Shown piece after piece: positions 35,026 to 44,881 of a stretch of 64,000 nucleotides of DNA. Origin of the DNA: Haloprofundus marisrubri (GTDB lineage: Archaea; Halobacteriota; Halobacteria; Halobacteriales; Haloferacaceae); assembly GCF_001469955.1 (NCBI RefSeq), contig NZ_LOPU01000016.1, forward strand, positions 310,001 through 374,000, given 5' to 3'. Position numbers and translations under genes: made by a program. Numbering within the stretch: the first letter of the stretch is position 1; each line of letters begins with the position of its first letter. The notes beneath the pieces were generated by a model, which was not told the origin of the DNA, did no database searches, and saw only the letters and a program-made list of their open reading frames with translations.

Positions 35026-36654
35026 GTGTCAGATTCCAACGACTCCAGCGATATCGCCGACACCTCCGGCTCCTCGGACACCTCCGGCACCGTCGACACC
35101 GCCCGGACGCTCCTCGTCGCCGGCACCGCCAGCCACGTCGGCAAGAGCACCGTCGCCGCCGGTCTCTGTCGTCACCTCTCTGACCGAGGCGTCTCCGTCG
35201 CGCCGTTCAAAGCGCAGAACATGAGCAACAACGCCCGCGCCGTCCCCCGCTCGCCCGCACTCGACGGAAGCGAGGCGTTCGGCGAAGTCGGCGTCTCGCA
35301 GTTCGTCCAAGCGCGCGCCGCCCGTGTCGCGCCGACGACCGACCACAACCCCGTTCTGTTGAAACCTCGCGGTGACGGCGAGTCACAACTCGTCGTCGAC
35401 GGCGTCGCAGTCGGCCACTTTGCCGCCGGGAACTACTACGACGAACACTGGAACCGCGCCCGCGACGCCGCCGAAGCGGCCCACGCGCGACTCGCGGCCG
35501 ACCGCGAGGTGGTCGTCGCCGAAGGCGCAGGCTCAATCGCCGAAATCAACCTCCATCATCGGGATTTGGCGAACGTCGAGACCACCAGATTTGCTGACGC
35601 CGACGTTCTTCTGGTCGCCGACATCGAACGCGGCGGCGTCTTCGCCAGTCTCGTCGGAACGCTCGAACTCGTCCCCACCGACCTACGGGACCGTGTCGTC
35701 GGCGCGGTCATCACGAAGTTCCGTGGCGACGTGTCGCTTCTCGACCCCGGCCTCGACGCGTTCGAGGAGCGCACCGGCGTTCCGATTCTCGGCGTTCTCC
35801 CGTACGACGACCCCGGATTGCCCGAGGAGGACAGCGTCTCGCTGCCCGCCGAAGGCGACCGAGCCGTCATCGGCGACGACGACGGTGTCGCTTCCGACTC
35901 CTGTGTCACCATCGCCGTCCCGCGTCTCCCACGCGCCTCGAACGTCACTGACCTCGAACCGCTCGCCGGCGAACCCGGCGTCCGCGTCGCGTACGTCCCG
36001 CTCACCGACGACCTCTCGCATGCGGATGCAGTGGTTCTCCCGGGGACGAAAAACACCGTCGACGACCTGCTGGCGCTGCAAAAGACAGGATTCGATGACG
36101 CGCTATCGACGTTCGACGGGCCGGTCGTCGGTCTCTGCGGCGGCTATCAGATGCTCGGCGAGCGAATCACGAACACAGGTGTCGAAAGCGCCGCCGTCGA
36201 TGCCTCCGACGAAATCGAGGGGTTCGGGTTGCTCCCGGTCGAAACCGTGTTCTCGACCGACAAGCGCGTCGAACAGTCGACGCTCTCGCTTCGGGGAACG
36301 GGACCGCTCGACGGCGCTGACGGTGACGTATCCGGATACGAGATTCACGCCGGGGAGACGCACCTCGCTGGCGATGCGGACGCGGCCAGCATCGAGACAC
36401 CGTTCTCGCGCAACGGCGACGCGTCGGCGGCGCTCGGCGTAGCGTCGCAAAACGTGCTCGGGACGTACCTCCACGGCCTCTTCGAGAACGAGAGCGCCAA
36501 AGAAGCGTTCGTGACTTCGGTGTTCGCATCCGCGAGGCGGACGCGGCCGGAAACGGTCGACGACGACGACCACGACCGGCGGTCACCGTACGACCGCGCC
36601 GCCGCCCTCGTCGCCGACCACGTTGACCTCGCGGCGCTCGGCTTTCCCGCTTAG
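35026..36654 (+). CDS. cbiP: CbiP/CobQ, adenosylcobyric acid synthase
   Basis: A 542-residue enzyme that amidates b, d, e and g side chains. The ATPase part has [49 protein letters not shown] and [16 protein letters not shown]. The glutamine amidotransferase part has [26 protein letters not shown] (Cys nucleophile) and [10 protein letters not shown] (His). It opens with a Ser/Asp/Thr-rich 25-residue extension, and the GTG start is one base after the cobA stop. The end overlaps the convergent fdhA stop by 4 nt. Confidence 0.95.
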   Translation: MSDSNDSSDIADTSGSSDTSGTVDTARTLLVAGTASHVGKSTVAAGLCRHLSDRGVSVAPFKAQNMSNNARAVPRSPALDGSEAFGEVGVSQFVQARAARVAPTTDHNPVLLKPRGDGESQLVVDGVAVGHFAAGNYYDEHWNRARDAAEAAHARLAADREVVVAEGAGSIAEINLHHRDLANVETTRFADADVLLVADIERGGVFASLVGTLELVPTDLRDRVVGAVITKFRGDVSLLDPGLDAFEERTGVPILGVLPYDDPGLPEEDSVSLPAEGDRAVIGDDDGVASDSCVTIAVPRLPRASNVTDLEPLAGEPGVRVAYVPLTDDLSHADAVVLPGTKNTVDDLLALQKTGFDDALSTFDGPVVGLCGGYQMLGERITNTGVESAAVDASDEIEGFGLLPVETVFSTDKRVEQSTLSLRGTGPLDGADGDVSGYEIHAGETHLAGDADAASIETPFSRNGDASAALGVASQNVLGTYLHGLFENESAKEAFVTSVFASARRTRPETVDDDDHDRRSPYDRAAALVADHVDLAALGFPA

Positions 36655-39600
36655 TCGTCAGCGCCCGCGCGCTCGGGGTCTTCGTCGGCCTCGACGCTGA
36701 AATCGGGTTGTTCGAGCGGTAACGGGTCGACGTCGGGGTCCGGGCCGAGTGGCGCGATGCGGACGCTCGTCACCTTGTACTCGGGAATGTACGACGTCGG
36801 GTCGAGTTCGTGCTGGGTGAGTTCGTTGATTGCACCCTGTGCGAAGTGCATCGGGATGAAGACGACACCGGGGTCGGCGGTGTCTTCGACGTTCGCCTTC
36901 ACGACGATGTCGCCGCGGCGGGATTCGACGCGGACGTACTCGCCGTCTTCGACACCGAGGTCCTCGGCCATCTTGTGATGGATGGTGACGAAACTCTCGG
37001 GGACGTGGTGCATCAGCGCCTCGACGCGGCGCGTCATCGTGCCCGTGTGCCAGTGATACAGCACCCGACCCGAGGTGAGCATCAACGGGTACTGCTCGTC
37101 GGGCATCTCGACGGGACCGGCGTAATCGGCCGGCACGAACCGCGCGAGTCCGTCGTCGAAGTTGAACTCCTCGTCGTAGAGGTAGGGGGTTCCGGAGTGG
37201 TCGTCGTCCCAGACGGGCCACTGCAGGCCCTCGGGCGTCGATTCGAGGCGGTCGTAGTTGACTCCCCCGTAGATGGGGACGAGTCGGCTGATTTCGTCCA
37301 TCACGTCGGCGGGACCGTCGTACTCCCACTCGTAGCCAAACCGCCCGGCCACATCGGTGAGAATGTCCATGTCCGTCCGCGCCTCGCCCGGTGACGAGAC
37401 GGCAGGGCGAACCATCTGGATGCGACGCTCGGTGTTCGTGAACGTCCCGTACTTCTCGGCGGCCGACGCCGCCGGCAACACTACGTCGGCGAACTGCGCC
37501 GTCTCCGTGAGGAAGATGTCTTGGACGACGAGGAAGTCGAGTTTCTCGATAGCGTGTTCCGCGTCGCGGATGTCCGGCTCCGACAGCACCGGGTTCTCGC
37601 CCATGATGTACATCCCACGGATGTTCCCGTCGTCCATGGCTTCGTACTGTTCCGGGAGGCGGAGGCCGACCCTGTCCGGCGGGCGGACGCCCCACTCGCT
37701 CTCGAACTTTTCGAGCACGTCCTCGTCGGTGGGGTCCTGATAGCCCGGCAGGTTGTGCGGGGCGGGACCCATGTCGCCGCCGCCGCCTTGGACGTTGTTC
37801 TGCCCGCGGAACGGCGAGACGCCGGCGCGCGGTTTCCCGAGGTTGCCCGTGACGAGCGCCAAGTTCGTGATGGCGAGAACGTTCCGGGTGCCGTGGGCGT
37901 GCTGGGTCATCCCCATCGCCCACCCGAAGATACAGGAGTCGGCTTTGGCGATGGTCTCTGCGGCGTTCGTGAGGTCTTCTTCGGAGACGCCCGCGAGTTC
38001 CTCGACCTTTTGGGGCGTGAACGGTTCGACTTTCTCCTTCAGTTCCTCGAAGCCTTTCGTGCGCTCTTCGATGAACGACTCGTCGTGGAGGTCCTCTTCG
38101 ATGATGTGGCGAACCATCCCGTTGAGCCACGCGATGTCCTCGCCGGGTTTCGTCCGGGTGTACTGCGTCGCGTGTTCGGCGAGGCCGATTTTCCGTGGCT
38201 CGAAGACGAACAGGTCCGCACCCTCGTCGACGTTTTGCTTGATTCGCGTCGCCAGCACGGGATGACTTTCGGTGGTGTTCGACCCGGTGATGAGATAGCA
38301 GTCGGTCTCGCCGATGTCCTCGTTGATTCTGTTGCTCATGGCGCCGAAGCCGAGCGTCTGCTTCAACCCGGCGACGGTCGAGGAGTGACAGAGGCGCGCG
38401 CAGTTGTCGACGTGCGGCGTGTTCAGCACCTGCCGGGCGAACTTCTGATTCAGGAAGTTCTCCTCGTTGGTCGCCTTCGACGACGACGTGACGGCGACCG
38501 AATCGTCGCCGTGTTCGTCTTGAATCTCGGAGAGTCGGTCGACGACCAAATCGAGCGCTTCGTCCCACGACGCCTCGCGGAACTCGCCGTCTTCCTTGAT
38601 GAGCGGCGTTTCGAGGCGGTTCGGACTGTTGACGAACTCGTAACCGAACTTCCCCTTCACGCAGGTCGAGAAGTCGTTTGCGGGCGTCGCCTCCGGGTCG
38701 GTGGGACGGACGCCGAGCACTTCGCCGTCTTTTCCATAGAGTTCGAATCGACAGCCGACGGCGCAGTACTGACAGGTCGTCTCGGCTTTGGTGACGCGCT
38801 TCATCCGCCCGGTGCTGACGACTTTGGCAACGTCGAACAACTGACCGATTTCGAGCGAGTTCGCCGCCGTCGCCTCCGCGACGTGTTCGAACTGTTCGAG
38901 CGACTCGTCGGCGACGCGACTCGCCATCGACTGCGCGCCCTGCTTGGCTTTCGCCATGAACCGGGCGACGCCGGATTGCCCTTCGACCTGTTCACCAGTT
39001 AGCTCCTCGTACTCGCCGGGAACGCGACGGTTCGGCGACGGCGACGTGTCGGCCGTCTCCACGCCCTCGTGTTCGATGACTTTGCCGATGGAGTTCTTCT
39101 GCGTGAACCCGGGGAACGGGAGGGTCGTCGCGTCGACGAGTCCCTTCTCGACCAAAGAGCCGGTCGGACAGACCGTTGCGCAGTGCCCACAGGAGACGCA
39201 GGTCGACTCGCCCATCGTCTCCGCCTCGGGTTTCTGGAAGCCGATGCGGGTGTCGGGGCCTTGGCCTTCGATGCGGAGGACGCCTTCGACCTGCACGTCG
39301 TTGCAGGCTTCGACGCAGCGGTTACACAGAATGCACTTGTTGCGGTCGATTTGGATGACCGACGACGTGTCGTCGAGCGGTTCGTACTCGTCTCGCTCCT
39401 CGAAGACGCCGTAACGGGGTTCTTGGACGCCGTTTTCGATGGAGGCGTCCTGCAACTCACAGCGGCCGTTCTGCCCGCAGGTCGTACACCGGAGGTTGTG
39501 ATTCGACAGCACGAGGTCGAGGTTCACGTCTCGGGCTTCCTCGGCCTCGGTCGCGTCGGTGTGGACGGTCAGGCCGTCCTCGGCAGGGAACGAACAGGCA

Positions 39601-39989
39601 GGGACGACGCCGTGTTCGTCGGTGTCGACCATGCAGGTCCGACACTCCGAACGCGGGCCGATGTTCTCCGACTGTTCGGTGCCGCGGTCGTAGTAACAGA
39701 GCGCCGGAACGTTGCTCTCGGTTTCTATCGTCTCGATAGCGTCGATAATCGTCGAACCGGGCGGCAACGCGACTGGCTCGCCGTCGACGGTGACGGTTGT
39801 CATCTCCGTGCCGACGCTTCCCACTTCGGGGTCGTTGGCGGTGCCGGTGACGAAATCCTCGGTCAGCGGTGTACTCGGTCGCGGGTCGACGACGTTCGGC
39901 ACGCCCGGCAGCGAGTCGGCAGGGGCGGTCTCGCCCGGTCCCGGTCGGTTCTCGTCCGCACTCATGTCTTTGGGGTCTTCGGTACTCAT
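36651..39989 (-). CDS. fdhA: Formate dehydrogenase alpha subunit, NuoG/FdhA type molybdoenzyme
   Basis: A 1112-residue molybdopterin oxidoreductase. N-terminal [2Fe-2S] cysteines are 98, 116, 119, 132. A NuoG-type [4Fe-4S] site has H164 with C168, C171, C177. Two ferredoxin clusters use C219/222/225/229 and C264/267/270/274. The Mo domain's [4Fe-4S] Cys are 406, 409, 413 and 443. [12 protein letters not shown] puts the Mo-ligand Cys at 534 (Sec in E. coli FdhF). An unusual stretch of about 120 residues (280-400) lies between ferredoxin and Mo domains. Likely reaction: NAD-linked formate oxidation in the cytoplasm with the next gene; specificity for formate is inferred. Confidence 0.86.
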   Translation of the reverse strand: MSTEDPKDMSADENRPGPGETAPADSLPGVPNVVDPRPSTPLTEDFVTGTANDPEVGSVGTEMTTVTVDGEPVALPPGSTIIDAIETIETESNVPALCYYDRGTEQSENIGPRSECRTCMVDTDEHGVVPACSFPAEDGLTVHTDATEAEEARDVNLDLVLSNHNLRCTTCGQNGRCELQDASIENGVQEPRYGVFEERDEYEPLDDTSSVIQIDRNKCILCNRCVEACNDVQVEGVLRIEGQGPDTRIGFQKPEAETMGESTCVSCGHCATVCPTGSLVEKGLVDATTLPFPGFTQKNSIGKVIEHEGVETADTSPSPNRRVPGEYEELTGEQVEGQSGVARFMAKAKQGAQSMASRVADESLEQFEHVAEATAANSLEIGQLFDVAKVVSTGRMKRVTKAETTCQYCAVGCRFELYGKDGEVLGVRPTDPEATPANDFSTCVKGKFGYEFVNSPNRLETPLIKEDGEFREASWDEALDLVVDRLSEIQDEHGDDSVAVTSSSKATNEENFLNQKFARQVLNTPHVDNCARLCHSSTVAGLKQTLGFGAMSNRINEDIGETDCYLITGSNTTESHPVLATRIKQNVDEGADLFVFEPRKIGLAEHATQYTRTKPGEDIAWLNGMVRHIIEEDLHDESFIEERTKGFEELKEKVEPFTPQKVEELAGVSEEDLTNAAETIAKADSCIFGWAMGMTQHAHGTRNVLAITNLALVTGNLGKPRAGVSPFRGQNNVQGGGGDMGPAPHNLPGYQDPTDEDVLEKFESEWGVRPPDRVGLRLPEQYEAMDDGNIRGMYIMGENPVLSEPDIRDAEHAIEKLDFLVVQDIFLTETAQFADVVLPAASAAEKYGTFTNTERRIQMVRPAVSSPGEARTDMDILTDVAGRFGYEWEYDGPADVMDEISRLVPIYGGVNYDRLESTPEGLQWPVWDDDHSGTPYLYDEEFNFDDGLARFVPADYAGPVEMPDEQYPLMLTSGRVLYHWHTGTMTRRVEALMHHVPESFVTIHHKMAEDLGVEDGEYVRVESRRGDIVVKANVEDTADPGVVFIPMHFAQGAINELTQHELDPTSYIPEYKVTSVRIAPLGPDPDVDPLPLEQPDFSVEADEDPERAGADD

Positions 39990-39990
39990 A

Positions 39991-41529
39991 TCAGGCCTCC
40001 TCGCACGCGCCGCTCGGACAGCGGCCGTCGGCGTGTGCGCGGAACTCGGTCTCGAACTCGTCCATCGCCGTCGTGACGACGCGCGCGGCCGACGACCCGA
40101 ACGCGCAGGTGCTCGAAGACGACATCACCCGCGTCAGCTCTCTGAGGCCGTCGTCGTCGAACTCGCCGTCGTAGACGTTTCGCAGTTTGCTCAGCAGTTG
40201 TTTCGAACCCTCGCGGCAGGGGACGCAGCGGCCGCAGTTCTCGTCGCGCGCGAACCGCGAACGACTGCCCGCCGTCGCCACCGCACAGTTGGTGTCGTCG
40301 AACAGTTCGACGACGCCCTCGGTGCCGAGGTCCGCACCCGCGAACGCGGCGGCGCTCGGGGTGTGGTCGAGCGTGCGGGTGAACCCGCCGAACTGCCCGC
40401 CGACGCAGGCCATCTTCAACGGCCCTGCGAACTCGACGACGTCGCGGACAGAAGAGAGCGACCCGCCAGTCGACAGTTCGACCGTCGCGGGCGCGTCGAC
40501 GTCGCCGGTCACCGTCAGCAGTCGGGTCCCGGGGTCGGCGTCGTCGGCGTCGAACTGCTCGGGGGTGAGCCACAACTCGCGAACCTGCGCGAGCGTCCGC
40601 GGCGTGTGAATCAGCGTCGGTCGGCCGTACAGACCGTGTCGCGCGGGCGTCGGCGGTCGGAGGCGCGCCTCCAATCGGTCGTTGCCCTCCAGCGACTCCA
40701 GTGCCATCGTCGGTTCGCCCGCGATGTACGTGTCCGGCCCGGTGACGACCTGCGGCGCGGTGTCGAGGTCTCGGGCGTCGACCACCGAGGAGACGGCCGC
40801 GCGCATCCGGTCGTGCGCCAGCGTGTCGGCGTCGTTGAGATAGACGACGATATCAGACGTGTCGACGCCGACGAGTTCGGCGACGGCGAGTGCACCGTCG
40901 AGAACCGCAATCGGGTCGCTCTCGACGAGCGTTCTGTCCGTCTCGTTTCGCCGGTCGCTCTCGTTTCCGTTGACGACGAGCACCGGGTCACCGGGCGTCT
41001 CCCGGGCGACGTCCCACTCGACGGCGATGGGGTCGTCGGGCGTCGAATCGCCGCGGCCGCGGCCCAGTAGACCGACCGTTCGGACCAGTTCCATCGCGGC
41101 GTCGGCGTCGTCGCCGACCACCTCGCTGGCCCAGTCGTCGTACGCGTCGGCGTCCCCCGGTCCGACCCAGCCACAGCGCGCGAGAACGCGTCGGTTGCCG
41201 ACCGAAAGCGGCCCGCTTTCGGGGACCGGAAGCGTCCTCGTGTCGGCGTCGTGTTCGACCGTCCCGTCGCCCGGTTCGGCGTCGCCGGATTCGAGCGCTT
41301 CGACGACTCGCGTCGTTCGCTCCGGTCTACAGTCGCGGTAGAACGTCGTCTCACCTCCTTCCGTTACGAGCACGAGCGGTGCGTCACCGCCGACCCCGGT
41401 CGGGCCGACTTCGACGACGTGCGCGTCGCTGGCGGCCGCCCGTGCGGCGTCCGCCGTCGCTTTCGCCCGGTCCGTCGTGCTGCCTACGCAGACGCGGACG
41501 ACAGCGTCCGATTCCGTGTCGTCTTTCAT
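39991..41529 (-). CDS. NuoF-like flavin/Fe-S subunit of formate dehydrogenase (FdhB-like)
   Basis: A 512-residue NuoF/51-kDa-like protein with an N-terminal thioredoxin-like part (1-110) as in FdhB fusions of 24- and 51-kDa subunits. The C-terminal [4Fe-4S] site is intact: CGRCVPCREGSKQLL (C432/435/438) and STCAFGSSA (C475). The FMN loop, normally GRGGAGFPTGLKW, reads GRGRGDSTPDDP here, and the ADEGEPGTFKDR stretch reads NGNESDRRNETDR. Flavin and NADH binding may thus be altered. It ends 1 bp before the fdhA start, so both are cotranscribed. Confidence 0.75.
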   Translation of the reverse strand: MKDDTESDAVVRVCVGSTTDRAKATADAARAAASDAHVVEVGPTGVGGDAPLVLVTEGGETTFYRDCRPERTTRVVEALESGDAEPGDGTVEHDADTRTLPVPESGPLSVGNRRVLARCGWVGPGDADAYDDWASEVVGDDADAAMELVRTVGLLGRGRGDSTPDDPIAVEWDVARETPGDPVLVVNGNESDRRNETDRTLVESDPIAVLDGALAVAELVGVDTSDIVVYLNDADTLAHDRMRAAVSSVVDARDLDTAPQVVTGPDTYIAGEPTMALESLEGNDRLEARLRPPTPARHGLYGRPTLIHTPRTLAQVRELWLTPEQFDADDADPGTRLLTVTGDVDAPATVELSTGGSLSSVRDVVEFAGPLKMACVGGQFGGFTRTLDHTPSAAAFAGADLGTEGVVELFDDTNCAVATAGSRSRFARDENCGRCVPCREGSKQLLSKLRNVYDGEFDDDGLRELTRVMSSSSTCAFGSSAARVVTTAMDEFETEFRAHADGRCPSGACEEA

Positions 41530-41604
41530 CTAGTATACGTGCGGCCGCATCTCAGGAAAGGATTACTTAGACGGCGAAGAGTATCCGGAAATCCATCAAC
41601 AAAA

Positions 41605-41769
41605 CTAGAACGGCGCGGAGAGTTGTGGCCGACGACTCCGACGCCAGAGCACGGTGCCCACGACCACGACGAGAACTGCGAACACGGTCAGTGTGAGCGC
41701 CGATGCGCTAGGCGTCGTTTCCTCGTCTCGTTCCTCAGTCGCCGACGAACCGTCTGTTTTCGAGGTCAC
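41605..41769 (-). CDS. Micro-membrane protein, 54 residues
   Basis: GTG at 41769 opens a 54-residue frame ending TAG. It reads VTSKTDGSSATEERDEETTP, then a single hydrophobic helix ALTLTVFAVLVVVVGTVLW, then RRSRRPQLSAPF. A Ser/Thr/Glu-rich head, one helix and basic residues at the end resemble a C-terminally anchored surface peptide, but no PGF-type sorting motif is present. The frame is open further upstream, so the true start is uncertain. It lies upstream of fdhB on the same strand. Confidence 0.42.
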   Translation of the reverse strand: MTSKTDGSSATEERDEETTPSASALTLTVFAVLVVVVGTVLWRRSRRPQLSAPF

Positions 41770-41830
41770 AACTGGAGAGTACGGCCGCCCGAACGATATC
41801 GGTTCGGTCGGCCGGGGTTCACACCGAAGT

Positions 41831-41980
41831 TCAGTTCGACTCGTCGCTCTGGACGTGACGCCACAGCGGCGCGTGTTCGCGCCACAACCAGAACAGGGTC
41901 AGACCGACCAGTGTCACTGTCGTTCCTGCGGCCGCGACGCCGATACGTCGACCCCGGTCGGATTCGCTCTCGGTGGGCAT
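41831..41980 (-). CDS. Micro-membrane protein, 49 residues
   Basis: ATG at 41980 starts MPTESESDRGRR, followed by a single hydrophobic helix IGVAAAGTTVTLVGLTLFWLW and then REHAPLWRHVQSDESN. The positive residues before the helix suggest an N-in orientation. It is divergent from minD, and with 41605-41769 may be the first gene of the fdh transcript. Coding rests on the helix pattern only. Confidence 0.5.
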   Translation of the reverse strand: MPTESESDRGRRIGVAAAGTTVTLVGLTLFWLWREHAPLWRHVQSDESN

Positions 41981-42124
41981 GGGAGTGTGTTCGGGCGACT
42001 GTGAAAAAGACGTTCGGGCGAGATGTGGGAGAGGTGATTCGGGAGGCGAATGCCGAAAGACGAAGACGGACGGTCTTCTCTCAGGCGGTTTCGGCCGCAT
42101 TTTCGCCCGTCGGAAGGCGGAGAG

Positions 42125-42130
42125 TTTAAA
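42125..42130 (+). promoter_or_regulatory. TATA box of the minD-like operon
   Basis: TTTAAA at 42125-42130 lies about 28 bp before the ATG at 42156. That is the haloarchaeal spacing for a leaderless mRNA and it favours this ATG over the in-frame ATG at 42138, which would be upstream of the predicted transcription start. Confidence 0.55.
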
Positions 42131-42155
42131 TCACGGAATGGGAGTAACGAAAGCC

Positions 42156-42929
42156 ATGGTCGAAGCGTTCGCCGTCGCAAGCGGGAAAGGCGGCACGGGG
42201 AAGACGACGAGTACGCTCGCACTCGGTATGGCGCTGGCCGCCGACCACGACGTCACCGTCGTCGACGCCGACACCGGGATGGCGAACCTACTGTTTCACG
42301 CGGGTCTCGACGACGTGGAGGTGACGCTACACGACCTCCTCGTCGAGGAGACCGGTACGCACGTCTCCGAGGCGACGTACGACCGCTTCGGGATGTCCGT
42401 CGTCCCGTGCGGAACGAGTCTCGCGGCGTTCGAGGCGGCCGACCCTGCCCGTCTCCGAGATGTCGTCGCCGACCTCGCGGGCGACACCGACGTGCTACTC
42501 CTCGACTCGCCCGCTGCACTCGGGTCGAAAAGTGCCGTGCTTCCGGTCGTCCTCGCCGACCGGGTCGTCGTCGTCCTCCAACCGACGGTGCCGGCGCTGT
42601 CGGACGGCCTGAAAGTCCAAGAGTACGCGCGGTCGTACGGCACCGAGACGGCGGGCGTGCTGTTCAATCGAGTCCACGACGACGCCGGTATCGACCGCAT
42701 CGTCGACCGCGCGAGCGAGTATTTCGGCGGCGAGACGCTCGCAACAGTGCCCGACAGCGATGTCGTGCGCGCGGCCAGACGCGCCGGCGAACCGCTGTTG
42801 GCACACGCACCGGAGTCGGTTCCGGCCGCCGCCTATCGGGAGGCCGCCGCCCGCATCGACGTTCGCGCGGGCGACGAAGGCGACGTGGCCGACCGCTTCC
42901 GCAGCGCCGTCGTCCCCGACACGCCATGA
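42156..42929 (+). CDS. MinD/ParA-like ATPase
   Basis: A 257-residue P-loop ATPase of the MinD class. The deviant Walker A is VASGKGGTGKTTSTLALGMALA (residues 5-26), then VTVVDADTGMANLLFHAGL, DVLLLDSPAALGSKS and ADRVVVVLQPTVPALSDGLKV. VLFNRVHDD is the guanine/adenine-binding strand. Haloarchaea have several MinD paralogues that place chemotaxis arrays or other structures. No C-terminal amphipathic membrane-targeting helix is obvious. The next gene starts inside its stop codon (ATGA), so its product may be a partner. Confidence 0.88.
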   Translation: MVEAFAVASGKGGTGKTTSTLALGMALAADHDVTVVDADTGMANLLFHAGLDDVEVTLHDLLVEETGTHVSEATYDRFGMSVVPCGTSLAAFEAADPARLRDVVADLAGDTDVLLLDSPAALGSKSAVLPVVLADRVVVVLQPTVPALSDGLKVQEYARSYGTETAGVLFNRVHDDAGIDRIVDRASEYFGGETLATVPDSDVVRAARRAGEPLLAHAPESVPAAAYREAAARIDVRAGDEGDVADRFRSAVVPDTP

Positions 42930-43507
42930 ACACGCCGGAGGACTACTCGGACGACCGATTCTCCATCCCGCGCGGCGACCTCGTTCGCTCGCGCGTCGTC
43001 ACCGACGTCGGCGAAGCGCTCGCGGCGGCGCTGGCGCGCGAACTCACGGGCTATCTGGTTCTCGAACCGCAGGACGCGCTTCTCCTCGGCGGCGAGACTC
43101 GCGGCGTACTCACCTTCGAGGCCGGCGTTCCCGTCGTCGCCTACAGCGTCGAAACCGACAGCGGCGGCACCGACGCGCTCGCGGACCTCGCGGTTCCCGG
43201 CCCGTTCCGCGTCGACGTGTTCGAGTCGCCGTCGACGGCGCTCTCGGAAGCCCACGACACCGACGAACTGTGGGTGCCGCCGGGGTCGCCCGCCGAGACG
43301 CTGGCTGACGCGCCGGACCTCGCGGCGCGAACGCGCGACGCCGCCCCCGACGAGTGGCTCCAGCGAGGCGACGACGACACCGACGCGGTGGCGGCGTTTC
43401 TCGAAGACGACGCGAAACTCGACGCGATACGCCAGCAAGCGCGCGCCGAGGCCGAAGCGCGCGCCGAGCAGTGGGGGCTGACCGGGCAGTTGGCCGACGA
43501 CACATAG
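42926..43507 (+). CDS. Unknown protein coupled to the MinD-like ATPase
   Basis: A 193-residue acidic protein. Residues 15-85 have strands and helices (FSIPRGDLVRSRVVTDVGEALAAALARELTGYLVLEPQDALLLGG, then GVLTFEAGVPVVAYSVE). The middle is helical and the end is a long charged helix (DAIRQQARAEAEARAEQWGL). The first part is reminiscent of proteins that carry a DUF with a GxLxFxxGxPxxA pattern. No function known. Its ATG overlaps the minD stop (ATGA), so it is probably translated with it and could recruit or regulate that ATPase. Confidence 0.8.
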   Translation: MNTPEDYSDDRFSIPRGDLVRSRVVTDVGEALAAALARELTGYLVLEPQDALLLGGETRGVLTFEAGVPVVAYSVETDSGGTDALADLAVPGPFRVDVFESPSTALSEAHDTDELWVPPGSPAETLADAPDLAARTRDAAPDEWLQRGDDDTDAVAAFLEDDAKLDAIRQQARAEAEARAEQWGLTGQLADDT

Positions 43508-43538
43508 CTACTTGTTGGCACGCTGAGAACTGCGCGGC

Positions 43539-43871
43539 ATGAACTGGTCCCTCCTCCTCGGCGGAACGGTTCGGTACACCCTCCTCTACGGCGGTTCGAG
43601 CGTCGCCGTCGTCGCACTCGTGACGCGGAGTCAGATTGCGGCGCTTCTTCTCGCCGCCACCGGCGGTGCGCTCGTGCTTTTCGCACTCGGCCGCAACTCG
43701 GGGACGAACTACGCCGTCGTCGCGTCGAACGCCGACTCGGCCGGCTTTGCGGGCACGGTGATGGACCCCGGAAAAGCGGGTTTCGGTGGGTCGATGCGAC
43801 TGTTCTTCTACGGTCTCGGCCTCCTCGTCTTCGGAGCCGTCGCACTGGTCGCACTCGCCGTCTTTTTGTAA
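43539..43871 (+). CDS. Small integral membrane protein
   Basis: A 110-residue protein with three hydrophobic segments: about 12-30 (YTLLYGGSSVAVVALVT), 32-50 (IAALLLAATGGALVLFALG) and 88-110 (FFYGLGLLVFGAVALVALAVFL). A loop with NYAVVASNADSAGFAGTVMDPG lies between the second and third. It is the third gene of the minD cluster, 31 bp on. No domain recognised. The stop is followed at once by the octamer repeat array. Confidence 0.75.
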   Translation: MNWSLLLGGTVRYTLLYGGSSVAVVALVTRSQIAALLLAATGGALVLFALGRNSGTNYAVVASNADSAGFAGTVMDPGKAGFGGSMRLFFYGLGLLVFGAVALVALAVFL

Positions 43872-43890
43872 CGGTGTGAGCCGGTGCGAC

Positions 43891-43970
43891 GGCGTGACGG
43901 CGTGACGGCGTGACGGCGTGACGGCGTGACGGCGTGACGGCGTGACGGCGTGACGACGTGACGGCGTGGC
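43891..43970. repeat. Octamer tandem repeat (ggcgtgac x10)
   Basis: Ten adjacent 8-bp units: seven exact ggcgtgac or the same unit in register, then variants (one gacgtgac, the last ggcgtggc). The array fills the 101 bp gap between the convergent stops of the membrane protein gene and the HpcH/HpaI aldolase gene, ending 2 bp before the aldolase stop. The period is not a multiple of three, so it is not coding. Slippage is the probable origin; the copy number may vary among strains. Confidence 0.95.
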
Positions 43971-43972
43971 TG

Positions 43973-44761
43973 CTATCGCTCGCCCTCGAAGGCGTCGAGT
44001 CGTGACGACACCATCTCGGCGACGCCCGCCATCGTGCTGCCGACGTTGAGAATCTGGTACCCTTGGTCGACTTTCTCGTTCACGTCGTCCATCCCGAAGC
44101 CGAGTCCGCCGAGTGCCACGTCGCTGTCGAGCGTCGCATCCCGAATCGTCTCCACCCGCGACTGTACTTCCTCGTGGTCGACCTCGCCCGGATGTCCAGT
44201 ATCCACCGAGAGGTCGTACGGGCCGACGAAGACGAACCCCAGTTCGGGCACCGAGAGGATGTCGTCTATCTCGTCGACCGCTCGCTGGTTCTCGACGGTG
44301 ACGCCGACGAAAATCTCCTCGTCTTCTGTCGCCGGGTAGTCGTCGGCGAGGCCCCAGCGACTCGCCCGCGGCGCGGCCAGACCGCGCTGGCCGGGTTCGT
44401 CCTCGTACTCGAAGCGGGCCGCACGAACCGCTTCGCGGAGTTCGGCCGCCGAGCGGACCCGCGAGAGGAAGACGTTTCGGACGCCCGCGTCCAACACCTT
44501 CCGCATCAACGCCGGTTCCGAGACGGGGATTCGGACGAGGAGTTCGGTACCCGTCGCGTCCGCGGCGCGAAGCAGGTTCGACAGCGTCGCCGCGTCCCAC
44601 GGACTCGGGCCGGCGTGTTCGAGGTCGTGCCAGACGAAGTCGACACCGAGGTCACCGCAGAGTTCGACTACGTCGGGGCTGTACAAGCCGTCGAGCACGC
44701 CGAGGGCGACGCCGCCGTCGTCGACGGTTTCTCGGAGCGCGTTCGTTCGTGCATCCGTCAT
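43973..44761 (-). CDS. HpcH/HpaI-type aldolase
   Basis: A 262-residue TIM-barrel class II aldolase of the HpcH/HpaI family. It contains VWHDLEHAGPSPW (catalytic His), ELLVRIPVSEPALMRKVLDAGVRNVFLSRVRSAAEL, VGVTVENQRAVDEIDDILSV and FVGPYDLSVDTGHPGEV with the metal Glu/Asp equivalents. Likely substrates are 2-keto-3-deoxy sugars or 4-hydroxy-2-oxo acids; pyruvate would be one product. It is monocistronic and convergent with the membrane protein. Confidence 0.88.
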   Translation of the reverse strand: MTDARTNALRETVDDGGVALGVLDGLYSPDVVELCGDLGVDFVWHDLEHAGPSPWDAATLSNLLRAADATGTELLVRIPVSEPALMRKVLDAGVRNVFLSRVRSAAELREAVRAARFEYEDEPGQRGLAAPRASRWGLADDYPATEDEEIFVGVTVENQRAVDEIDDILSVPELGFVFVGPYDLSVDTGHPGEVDHEEVQSRVETIRDATLDSDVALGGLGFGMDDVNEKVDQGYQILNVGSTMAGVAEMVSSRLDAFEGER

Positions 44762-44881
44762 CGGGGTTCGTGCGACGGCGTCGGCTATAGCTTCGCGCAG
44801 CGCCCAGTGAGGCGGACTGTCACCGCGTCAGGATTCTCGCCGAGTGTATCCGTTCATGTGCGGTCGGCCCCTACGTCAGGT

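Noticed and set aside
36658-38568. 636-codon frame on the same strand as fdhA, other phase
   Set aside because: An Arg/Gly/Pro-rich overlapping frame within a 1112-residue conserved enzyme.
36651-39989. Selenocysteine formate dehydrogenase
   Set aside because: The Mo-ligand codon encodes Cys (ARLCHSST), no in-frame TGA is present, and no SECIS-like hairpin is needed.
43891-43970. CRISPR-like array
   Set aside because: Units are 8 bp in direct tandem, without spacers or 20-40 bp repeats; it is a simple tandem repeat. No CRISPR or cas genes were seen elsewhere.
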